From: Streptacidiphilus albus JL83
GTDB taxonomy: Bacteria; Actinomycetota; Actinomycetes; Streptomycetales; Streptomycetaceae
Direction of reading: 5' to 3'
NCBI RefSeq assembly: GCF_000744705.1
Contig: NZ_JQML01000001.1
Location: 7,574,017-7,638,016 of the forward strand
DNA: 64,000 nt
Shown: positions 53,543-61,275 of the stretch, in pieces
Layout: each line of letters opens with the position of its first letter
Position numbering within the stretch: position 1 is the stretch's first letter
Translations under genes and position numbers: made by a program
Notes under the pieces: model-generated
What the model was told of the DNA's origin: nothing
The model's input: the letters and a program-made list of their open reading frames with translations, nothing else
The model's database searches: none

Positions 53543-56092
53543 TCAGGCGGTCTGTTCGAGTCGGCGGGCGAGGATCGGACCGACGACGTCCAGCGCGGCG
53601 GGAGTCATCAGCCGAAGGTGCTCGACACCGACGACGTGGCGGTCGATGGACCCGCCGATGTGCGGCCGCCACACCTCGGCCAGTCCGCTCGGCTCCCCGT
53701 CCCGGCCGGTCGCCTCGAAGAAGAGCAGGTCCCCGTCGAAGTGGGCGGGGCGCGCCGCCTCGCTGACCCGGAGGTTGTTCGCGGTGACGGCGGTGATCGC
53801 CTCGATCACCCGGGGCCCCACGCCGGCCAGCGGGCTGCCCTGCTCCTGGAGGATCTCCTGGATCCGCGCCGCGCTCAGCGGTCCGTCGCCGGGCTCCGCG
53901 TGGAAGGCGTCGAGACCGTCGAAGGCCAGGTGCAGCACCTCGCGCGGGGACGGCGGCCGGGGAGCGGCCCCGACTCCGCCGTGGTGCGAGTCCAGGACGG
54001 CGAGCAGCGCGACCTCCTGGCCCTCCGCCCGCAGCCGGGCCGCGACGGACTGGGCCACGTTGCCCCCGAACGACCAGCCGACCAGCCGGTAGGGGCCGGT
54101 CGGCTGGAGCCGGCGGATCTGGTCCAGGTAGTCGCCGACCATCTCCTCCATGGTCTGCGCCACGGGCTCGGTGCCCGCCAGGCCACGTGCCTGGAGCCCG
54201 TAGACCGGGATGTCCCTGGGCAGGTGGCGCAGCAGCCCCGAGTAGCACCAGGCCATGCCGCCGCCGGGGTGGACGCAGAAGACGGGCGTCCGCGCGCCCG
54301 TCGCCCGGAGCGCGAGCACCGGGGTCAGGACGTCGTTTCCGCCGTCCGCGCCACCGGACCTGTGCACGGCGCCGGCCAGACCGGCCGGGGTGCGCAGCTT
54401 GAGCAGGTCGCGCATGGTGAGCCGGACGCCGAGCTCGGTCCTGATCCGGCCGACCAGCCTGGTCGCGCCCAGCGAGGTGCCGCCGGCCTCGAAGAAGTCG
54501 GTGTGGACGCCGACCGTCGGCACCGCGAGGGCCTGGGCGAACAGTCGGCAGAGGACCTCCTCGCGCGGATCGCGCGGTCCGGTGTCGGCGTCGGCGTCGG
54601 GCCGGTCCGGCTCCGGCTCCGGCAGCGCCCGGTAGTCGACCTTGCCGTTGGGCGTCAGTGGAAGGGCGGCCAGCACGACGAAGGCGGACGGCAGCATGTA
54701 GTCGGGCAGCAGTTCCGCGAGCCCGCGCCGGACCGCCTCCACCTCGGGCGGAGCGGCGCCCTCCTCCGGCACCAGGTAGGCGAGCAGGCGCTTGTCGTCG
54801 GCCTCGCCCCCGCGCGCCACGACCACCGCCTGAACCTCCGGCGCCACGACGGACAGGGCCGTCTCCACCTCGCCGAGCTCGACCCGGAAGCCCCGGATCT
54901 TCACCTGGTTCCCGACCCGGCCGAGGAACTCCAGCTCCCCCTGCTCGTTGTACCGGCCCAGATCGCCGGTGCGGTACATCCGGGTCCCGGGGTCGCCGAA
55001 CGGGTCGGCGACGAAGTGCTCGGCGGTCAGCCGGGTGCGGCCGAGGTAGCCGCGGGCGACGCCGGTGCCCGAGATGTAGAGCTCCCCGGCCTCGCCCGTC
55101 GGGGCCGGCTGCAGCTTGTCGTCGAGGACGTACACCCGCATGCCGTCGAGCGCGCGGCCGAGCGGCACGTCACCGCCGGGCCGGCCGGTCATCGGGTGGT
55201 GGGTGGCGAACAGCGTCGTCTCGGTCGGCCCGTACATGGCCCGGACGACCGTGTCGGGGCAGGCGTCCAGGACCCGCCCCACCGCCGTCGGGGAGACCAC
55301 GTCCCCGCCCGTCATCACCTCGCGGACGCCCGCGAAGATCTCCGGCGCCTCGTCCGCGACCACCCGGAACAGACCGGCGGTCAACTGGAGACCGGTGATG
55401 CCCTCCTGGCCGACGAGGGTCCGCAGGGTGTCGACGTCGATGTCGGGCGGGGCCATCACCAGCTGTCCGCCGCGCAGCAGCGGCACCCACAGCTCGTAGG
55501 TCGACACGTCGAAGGCGTACGGGGCCAGCATCAGCACCCGCTGGTGGGCGCCGCCGTCCCACAGGCCGTCGTCGACCAGGGCCAGCACGTCCCGGTGGGT
55601 CACCGCGACGCCCTTGGGGGTCCCGGTCGAGCCCGAGGTGTAGATCACGTAGGCCAGTTGGTCCGCCCGCGACTCCACGCCGGGGTCGGTGGCGTCGGGC
55701 CCCGCTGTGGCGGGGTCGAGCACCGTGAGACCGTCCGGCGACGGCAGCCCGCGCCCGCGCATGGCCTCGTCGGTCAGCAGGACCCGGACCCCGGCCTGAC
55801 TCATCGTCAGCCGGAGTCGCTCGGACGGGTTCCCGCTGTGCAGCGGCAGGTAGGCGGCGCCTGCCTTGAGCACGCCCAGGACCGCCACCGCCAGGTCGAC
55901 CGAGCGCTCCATCAGGACCGCCACCGGCTCCTCGGGGTGCACGCCCAGTTCCAGCAGCCGGTGCGCCAGTCCGTTCGCCCGTCGGTCCAGCTCCGCGAAG
56001 GTCAGCCGGTTCCGGCCGGCGGCGACCGCGACCGTGTCCGGCGCGAGCCTCGCCTGTGCGGCGAAGCGCCGCTGGATGGACTCCTGAGGCAT
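53543..56092 (-). CDS. NRPS module A-T-TE (paired with P450)
   Basis: 849 residues: adenylation (~15-515), thiolation (~520-590), thioesterase (~610-849); no condensation domain. Motifs: [11 protein letters not shown] (~150), FDVSTYELW, YGPTETT, carrier GGTSLGATR (~536), TE GWSFGGN (~674), VLDSHHG and late GVEHLRLM. My pocket reading is DVYQMGMLFK, with the amino-acid Asp kept, but I cannot name the substrate. It likely charges an amino acid, presents it to the adjacent P450 and releases it through the TE. The ATG overlaps the HpgT stop (TGATG). Paralogous to the A-T-TE gene at the left end. Confidence 0.93.
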   Translation of the reverse strand: MPQESIQRRFAAQARLAPDTVAVAAGRNRLTFAELDRRANGLAHRLLELGVHPEEPVAVLMERSVDLAVAVLGVLKAGAAYLPLHSGNPSERLRLTMSQAGVRVLLTDEAMRGRGLPSPDGLTVLDPATAGPDATDPGVESRADQLAYVIYTSGSTGTPKGVAVTHRDVLALVDDGLWDGGAHQRVLMLAPYAFDVSTYELWVPLLRGGQLVMAPPDIDVDTLRTLVGQEGITGLQLTAGLFRVVADEAPEIFAGVREVMTGGDVVSPTAVGRVLDACPDTVVRAMYGPTETTLFATHHPMTGRPGGDVPLGRALDGMRVYVLDDKLQPAPTGEAGELYISGTGVARGYLGRTRLTAEHFVADPFGDPGTRMYRTGDLGRYNEQGELEFLGRVGNQVKIRGFRVELGEVETALSVVAPEVQAVVVARGGEADDKRLLAYLVPEEGAAPPEVEAVRRGLAELLPDYMLPSAFVVLAALPLTPNGKVDYRALPEPEPDRPDADADTGPRDPREEVLCRLFAQALAVPTVGVHTDFFEAGGTSLGATRLVGRIRTELGVRLTMRDLLKLRTPAGLAGAVHRSGGADGGNDVLTPVLALRATGARTPVFCVHPGGGMAWCYSGLLRHLPRDIPVYGLQARGLAGTEPVAQTMEEMVGDYLDQIRRLQPTGPYRLVGWSFGGNVAQSVAARLRAEGQEVALLAVLDSHHGGVGAAPRPPSPREVLHLAFDGLDAFHAEPGDGPLSAARIQEILQEQGSPLAGVGPRVIEAITAVTANNLRVSEAARPAHFDGDLLFFEATGRDGEPSGLAEVWRPHIGGSIDRHVVGVEHLRLMTPAALDVVGPILARRLEQTA

Positions 56093-57417
56093 CACTTGCT
56101 CCACTCCGTTATCAGGGCCGCGAGGCGGTCCAGCCCGAGGTCGATCTGTTCCGGCGTCACGGCACTGATGGAGAGCCGCAGTTGGTGCTCGCCGCCGGGC
56201 CCGTCGTAGAAGTGGCGCATCGGCGTCCACAGCACGCCGTACTCCCTGGCCGAGTGCTCCAGCAGCGCGTCGTCGACGGGGAACGGCAGGGTCAGCACGA
56301 CGAAGAACCCGCCGGCCGGGGCGTTCCACTCCACCCGCTCCGAGGCGGGGGCGCCCGCGGGGAACCTGGCGGCCAGTCCGTCGAGGACCTGCCGGAGGTT
56401 GCGGGTGTACGCCTCGTGTTCGCGGACGTTGGCGGCGACCAGGCTGCACCCGTGGGCGACGAGCTTGCCGCCCACCACCGCCTGGGCGATGGGCGAGGTG
56501 TTCACCGTCAGCATGCTCTTGATCTTCGAGAGCTGGTCGGAGAGCAGGCCGATCCGGCCGGCGCCGTCGGCCACCCGCTGGTCGGCCACCACGTAGCCCA
56601 CCCGGGCGCCGGGCAGCGCCGTCTTGGCGAACGAGCCCAGGTAGACCACGCTGCGGTGCTCGTCGAGCGCCTTGAGGCTCGGGGTCCGCTCCCCGCCGCC
56701 GTGGAACAGGCCGTACGGGTTGTCCTCCAGCAGCAGCACGCCCTCCGCCCGGGCGATGTCCAGCAGCCGTCGCCGCATGGCGTACGTCAGGCTGAGGCCG
56801 GAGGGGTTGGCGAAGTCGGGCATGACGTAGCAGGCCCTCGGCCGCAGCCCGTCGCGCCGGGCGCGACGGATCACCGCGACCAGGTCGTCCAGGTCCACGC
56901 CGTCGACCCCGCCCGAGACGGGCAGGACCGGCATGTCGACCAGCCGCGCCGCGCCGGTGAGGCCGACGTAGGTCGGCGCCACGGCGAGCAGCACGTCCTC
57001 GGGACCGGCCCGCAGCGCCCGCAGGACCAGGTACATGGCCTCCTGGCAGCCCACCGTGACCACGACCGCCTCGGGGTCGGTCTCGATCCCCTCGTCGACC
57101 GCCAGGTTCCGGGCCACCAGCTCGTGGACGACGCCCTTGGTCCGGCCGTACTGGTAGAGCGTGCGGGTGACCTCCGCGGGCGACATGCCGCGGTCGCGGG
57201 CGAGGTGGTCGGTGAAGGCCCGCAGGTAGGTGTGGACGTCCTCGACGTCGAAGAACTCCTCGCTGGGCCGGCCGGCCGCGAACTGGACGGCCAGGGGATA
57301 GTGGTTGGCTATCTCGTTCAGCAGGTTCATCGAGGACAGCGCGGGGTCCTCCAGCGCCCCGTGCAGGTCCGCGGTGCTGAGGTCGACCGTCAGCCGGTCG
57401 GAGATCTCAGTGGTCAT
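56092..57417 (-). CDS. hpgT: 4-hydroxyphenylglycine aminotransferase
   Basis: 441-residue PLP-dependent class I/II aminotransferase. SFAKTALPGARVGY contains the PLP lysine, and VMPDFANPSGLSL and EDNPYGLFHGGGERTP are typical of the family. HpgT converts 4-hydroxyphenylglyoxylate to L-4-hydroxyphenylglycine, usually with tyrosine as amino donor. The identity rests on the operon HmaS-Hmo-HpgT, which is the complete late Hpg route. Start ATG (MTTEISDRLTV) overlaps the end of the Hmo gene by 11 bp; its stop overlaps the A-T-TE start. Confidence 0.9.
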   Translation of the reverse strand: MTTEISDRLTVDLSTADLHGALEDPALSSMNLLNEIANHYPLAVQFAAGRPSEEFFDVEDVHTYLRAFTDHLARDRGMSPAEVTRTLYQYGRTKGVVHELVARNLAVDEGIETDPEAVVVTVGCQEAMYLVLRALRAGPEDVLLAVAPTYVGLTGAARLVDMPVLPVSGGVDGVDLDDLVAVIRRARRDGLRPRACYVMPDFANPSGLSLTYAMRRRLLDIARAEGVLLLEDNPYGLFHGGGERTPSLKALDEHRSVVYLGSFAKTALPGARVGYVVADQRVADGAGRIGLLSDQLSKIKSMLTVNTSPIAQAVVGGKLVAHGCSLVAANVREHEAYTRNLRQVLDGLAARFPAGAPASERVEWNAPAGGFFVVLTLPFPVDDALLEHSAREYGVLWTPMRHFYDGPGGEHQLRLSISAVTPEQIDLGLDRLAALITEWSK

Positions 57418-58588
57418 GTGCGCCTTCTCCGCATCCACTCGGTCCTTGTCGCAGCACGGCCTTCGGGCCCAGCAGTGTGCGCAGTCCACCGGCCTCGCCG
57501 GGATCGGCGCAGCCGGCCAGGGTCAGGCAGTCGGCGAGCTCCGCCCGCAGCAGCGACAGGACCTGCCCGGCGCCCGCCGCACCGTCGAGCGCCAGGCCCC
57601 ACAGCAGCGGCCGGCCCACCATGACGCCCGACGCTCCCAGGGCGAGCGCCCGCAGGATGTCGGTCCCGCTGCGCACCCCGCTGTCCAGCAGCACCTGGCA
57701 GCCGTCGCCCACGGCCGCGCGCACCTGGGGCAGCACCGTCACGCTGGCCGGTGTGCCGTCCAGCTGCCGGCCCCCGTGGTTGGAGACCACCACGGCGTCG
57801 GCGCCGCAGGCGACGGCCCGGGCGGCATCCGCACCGGAGAGGACCCCCTTGACGATCAGTGGGAGCGCGCTCTGCGCGCGCAGCCACTCCAGGTCCTGCC
57901 AGGTCACCGCGGGGTCGAACACGGTCCTGGTGTGCTCGGCGACCGCCGACCCGCCGGCGACCCGCCCGTGCGCCTCGGAGGGGCCGGCGTCCAGGTTGAC
58001 GGCGCTCACCCAGGAGGGGAGCACGAACTCGTTGCGCAGGTCCCGCAGCCGCCGCCCCATGACGGGCACGTCGACGGTGATCACCAGGGCCTGGCAGCGG
58101 GCCCGCTCGGCGCGTCCGATCAGGTCGAGCATCCGTCCCCGGTCGCTCAGCCAGTACAGCTGGAACCAGAGCGGAGCCCCCACCTGCGCGATGCTCTCCA
58201 GCGAGCAGCTGCTGAGCAGGCCGACGGTGAACGGCACGTCCGCGGCCAGTGCCGCGGCGGCCATCGCCAACTCGCCCTCGGGGTGCAGCAGCCGGTGGTA
58301 GGCCATGGGCGCTATCGCCAGGGGCATCGCGCAGCCGGTGCCGACCAGTCGGGCCCGGGTGTCGCCGGCCCCCGCTCCGCGCAGCACCCGGGGCACCAGG
58401 GCCACGTCGTCCAGCGCGGCCCGGTTGGCCCCGAGGGTGTGCTCGCTGCCGCTGCCGCCCTGGACGAAGTCCCAGACGTCGGCCGGGACCCGGGAGGCGG
58501 CCAGCCGTTCCACGTCGTCCAGGCAGACCGGGAGCGGCTCCGCGAGCGCGGTCCCGGCCCCGGTCCGACCGGTGTCGGTGGGGCTCAC
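57407..58588 (-). CDS. hmo: 4-hydroxymandelate oxidase
   Basis: 393-residue FMN-dependent alpha-hydroxy-acid oxidase. LAIAPMAYHRLLHPEGELAM near residue 90, QLYWLSDRG, VITVDVPVMGRR, the LIVKGVLSGADA Lys and the VVSNHGGRQLDGT catalytic His match the family. In the Hpg pathway it oxidises 4-hydroxymandelate to 4-hydroxyphenylglyoxylate. The GTG overlaps the HmaS TGA (GTGA), and HpgT follows immediately. Context makes the mandelate-type substrate much more likely than lactate or glycolate. Confidence 0.92.
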   Translation of the reverse strand: MSPTDTGRTGAGTALAEPLPVCLDDVERLAASRVPADVWDFVQGGSGSEHTLGANRAALDDVALVPRVLRGAGAGDTRARLVGTGCAMPLAIAPMAYHRLLHPEGELAMAAAALAADVPFTVGLLSSCSLESIAQVGAPLWFQLYWLSDRGRMLDLIGRAERARCQALVITVDVPVMGRRLRDLRNEFVLPSWVSAVNLDAGPSEAHGRVAGGSAVAEHTRTVFDPAVTWQDLEWLRAQSALPLIVKGVLSGADAARAVACGADAVVVSNHGGRQLDGTPASVTVLPQVRAAVGDGCQVLLDSGVRSGTDILRALALGASGVMVGRPLLWGLALDGAAGAGQVLSLLRAELADCLTLAGCADPGEAGGLRTLLGPKAVLRQGPSGCGEGAHDH

Positions 58589-59673
58589 CGGAACGCCCCG
58601 TCGTTGGCACGCTGCAACTCGACCGCCTCGTAGAGCGCCTTGATGTTCCCCGAGCCGAAGGTGCGGGCGCCGGCGCGCTCGATCACCTCCATGAAGAGGG
58701 TCCGATTCGGGTGGACCGACCTGGTGAAGATCTGGAACAGCTGCCCGTCATGGTCCTCGTCGATCAGGATGTTGTGGTTCCGCAGGTCGTCGACGGAGTG
58801 CCAACGCACCGTCAGCCGCTCCGAGAGCAGGGTGTAGTAGGTCCCGGGGGCGCTGAGGAAGTCGACTCCGCTCGACTTCATGCTCCGGACCGAGCGCACG
58901 ATGTCGTCGGTGTTCCAGGCGATGTGCTGGACGCCGGGACCGTCGTGCCGCTTGAGGAACTCGTCGATCTGGCCGGGCTCGCGGGACAGGTCGGGCTCGA
59001 TCAGGGTGAGCGTGACCGCGCCGGACCTGCTCTGCACCACCTTGGAGATCATCGCCTGGGAGCCGACGACGATGTCCTCGGCGAAGATCACGTCGAAGCC
59101 GAGGACCTGCCGGTAGTGGTCGACGGTCCCTTCGAGGGTGCCGGCCTCCAGGCAGACCGCGAAGTGGTCCACCTCGGTCAGCCCCATGTCCTTCGCCGGC
59201 TCGCGCCGGGGGACCGGACGCAGGCCGGGAAGCGTCCGGTCCGGAATGCCGGCCCGGCGCTCCACGAAGGTGTGCGCCACATCGCCGAACGCCGTGATCG
59301 ACGCGGTCACCACGCCGTCGCGGGCCACGGGCCGCGCCAGCGGGCGCGCCCCGCGGCGGACGGCCTCGTCGAAGGCGGCGGTGGCGTCGGACACCCGCAG
59401 GGCGATGTTCCCCACGCCGTCGCCGTGCCGTGCCACGTACACGGCCGCCGGGTGATCCTCGTCCAGGGCCTCGGTGAGCAGCACGCTGATGCGGCTGCTG
59501 CCGAGGGCCACCGAGCGGGCGCCGGCCGGAACCGCCTCGTGCTCGTTGTCGGCCTCGACGGTGAGGCCGTACTGGTCGACCAGCCAGGCCGTCTTCGCCC
59601 GGATGTCGCTGACGTACAACTCGATGTGATCGACGGTCATGTCATCGAACGGAACTGCGGGCGCCGTGTTCAT
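58585..59673 (-). CDS. hmaS: 4-hydroxymandelate synthase
   Basis: 362-residue non-haem Fe(II) dioxygenase of the HPPD-like vicinal-oxygen-chelate family. Iron ligands can be placed at His170 (TEVDHFAVCL), His250 (PGVQHIAWNTDD) and Glu329 (LFMEVIERAG). It converts 4-hydroxyphenylpyruvate to 4-hydroxymandelate, the first committed step to 4-hydroxyphenylglycine. The neighbouring oxidase and aminotransferase genes distinguish it from ordinary HPPD. The ATG with a GGGGGGAAT ribosome site gives MNTAPAVPFDD; ATG 59640 is a shorter alternative. Confidence 0.94.
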   Translation of the reverse strand: MNTAPAVPFDDMTVDHIELYVSDIRAKTAWLVDQYGLTVEADNEHEAVPAGARSVALGSSRISVLLTEALDEDHPAAVYVARHGDGVGNIALRVSDATAAFDEAVRRGARPLARPVARDGVVTASITAFGDVAHTFVERRAGIPDRTLPGLRPVPRREPAKDMGLTEVDHFAVCLEAGTLEGTVDHYRQVLGFDVIFAEDIVVGSQAMISKVVQSRSGAVTLTLIEPDLSREPGQIDEFLKRHDGPGVQHIAWNTDDIVRSVRSMKSSGVDFLSAPGTYYTLLSERLTVRWHSVDDLRNHNILIDEDHDGQLFQIFTRSVHPNRTLFMEVIERAGARTFGSGNIKALYEAVELQRANDGAFR

Positions 59674-59705
59674 CCGGGCATTCCCCCCTAGCTCTTCAGC
59701 GGCCG

Positions 59706-59921
59706 TCAGGCGGTCGCGTCCAGTTGCGCCGCGAGGGTTCGCGGCCGCATGTCGGTCCAGTGCTCGTTCACGTGGTCGAGGCAGTCCGGCCGGGCGGCCG
59801 GGCCGTAGGCCGTGTTCCAGCCGTCGGGAACGGGGGCGAACACCGGCCACAGCGAGTGCTGGCCCTCGTCGTTGACCAGCACCAGGTACTGGGCGTCCGG
59901 GTCCTCGAAAGGGTTGCTCAT
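59706..59921 (-). CDS. MbtH-like protein
   Basis: 71 residues matching the MbtH family throughout: NPFEDPDAQYLVLVNDEGQH, SLWPVFAPVPDGW and the C-terminal DHVNEHWTDMRP. MbtH-like proteins bind and activate adenylation domains. It sits between the exporter and HmaS, and AGGAG precedes the ATG. It probably supports one or more of the A domains in this operon, and possibly the A-T-TE module at the other end of the window. Confidence 0.96.
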   Translation of the reverse strand: MSNPFEDPDAQYLVLVNDEGQHSLWPVFAPVPDGWNTAYGPAARPDCLDHVNEHWTDMRPRTLAAQLDATA

Positions 59922-59973
59922 GCTGACTCCTCGTGTTCACGGGTGGTTCGGTCGGGTGCGGAACGGCGGTGCA

Positions 59974-61275
59974 TCAGGCTTCACCGAGAACGTGGTAGAT
60001 CGGACGGGTCCGCTCGGCCCAGCGCACGACCAGGGGCATCGCCAGTCCGGCGAGGAGGAACACCGCCCCCATCACCAGCCAGCCGGGCGCACCCCAGGTG
60101 ATGCAGAGCAGACCCAGGACGGACGGCGCGCCGGCGCTCGCGAACCCCGGGCCGAGCCCGAACAGCCCCGAGTACTGCCCCTGCGCATGGGCGGGCGCGA
60201 GCGAGAAGTTCAGCTCGAACGAGGCCGCGGAGACCCAGAGTTCGCCGAAGGTGTGCACCACCACCCCGGTCACGATCAGCACCGCGGCCAGCCAGCCGGG
60301 CATCCCCGCGGTCACGGCGATCAGGACCATGCCGACCAGGAACACCACCCCGGCGCGGCGCATCGCGCGTCCGGCGGCGGACGTGGTGTCGATCCCACGG
60401 CTCGCCCTGACCTGGAGCAGCACCACCAGGCCGGTGTTCAGCACGGCGCTCGCGCCGACCAGCCACCTGGGCGCGTGGCTGTGGTCGACGATCCACAACG
60501 GCAGGGCGAAGACCAGGACGTAGCCCTGGATCGACATGATGCCGTCGAGCACGGTCACCAGCACGAACGGGGCGTCCTTCAGTGCGATCCACCGGTCGCT
60601 GTCGGGCGGCGCCTGCACCGGCGGCAGGGTCGGCAGCCGGAGGACCACGGCCGCGCTCACCGCGAACGACAGGGCGTTGCCCAGCACCAGGGCCAGATAG
60701 GCGGCGCGGGTGTCCATCTGCACCGCGACTCCGGCCGCGATGGCGCTGGTGCCGCCGGCCAGGTTGCCGATCGCGCGCAGATAGGACCGGTACCGGACCG
60801 GGTCGGGACCGGCGAAGCCGCGGATCAGCGGCCCGCGGGCCGCCTCGCTGGACGAGGCGGCGACCTGGGTCAGCGCGATGACCAGCACGAAGATCCAGAA
60901 GGAGTGGACCAGCACCAGCGCCGCCATCGCCAGGGCCTCGACGGACAGGGTGACCAGGTAGGTCCGGCGCGGCCCGCGCCGGTCGGCGACATGCCCGATC
61001 GGGATCCCGGCCAGCAGCCCGGCCAGGGCGGCGACGCCCATCCCGACCCCGACCTGGGTCACCGAGAGGCCGACCGAGCGGGTGAAGAAGATCGCGGCGC
61101 TGATCATGAACAGACCGTTGCCGATCTGCCGGACGAAGCTCGCCAGCGCGAGGGTGCGCCGGGGGCCGCGCTCGGGGACCAGCCCGCGGGCGACCCAGAA
61201 GCTCTGCCGCGGCGGCTCGCCGCCGGTCCCGCCGTCGTCGGACCGCGTCCCGGCGTCCGTGAGGTGCGCTGTCAT
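59974..61275 (-). CDS. MFS exporter
   Basis: 433-residue major facilitator with about 12 hydrophobic segments; [20 protein letters not shown] is the loop 2-3 signature. Its ATG overlaps the stop of the terminal NRPS gene (ATGA), so it is produced with that enzyme and is the likely exporter of the finished peptide. Followed after 52 bp by the MbtH-like gene. Confidence 0.92.
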   Translation of the reverse strand: MTAHLTDAGTRSDDGGTGGEPPRQSFWVARGLVPERGPRRTLALASFVRQIGNGLFMISAAIFFTRSVGLSVTQVGVGMGVAALAGLLAGIPIGHVADRRGPRRTYLVTLSVEALAMAALVLVHSFWIFVLVIALTQVAASSSEAARGPLIRGFAGPDPVRYRSYLRAIGNLAGGTSAIAAGVAVQMDTRAAYLALVLGNALSFAVSAAVVLRLPTLPPVQAPPDSDRWIALKDAPFVLVTVLDGIMSIQGYVLVFALPLWIVDHSHAPRWLVGASAVLNTGLVVLLQVRASRGIDTTSAAGRAMRRAGVVFLVGMVLIAVTAGMPGWLAAVLIVTGVVVHTFGELWVSAASFELNFSLAPAHAQGQYSGLFGLGPGFASAGAPSVLGLLCITWGAPGWLVMGAVFLLAGLAMPLVVRWAERTRPIYHVLGEA

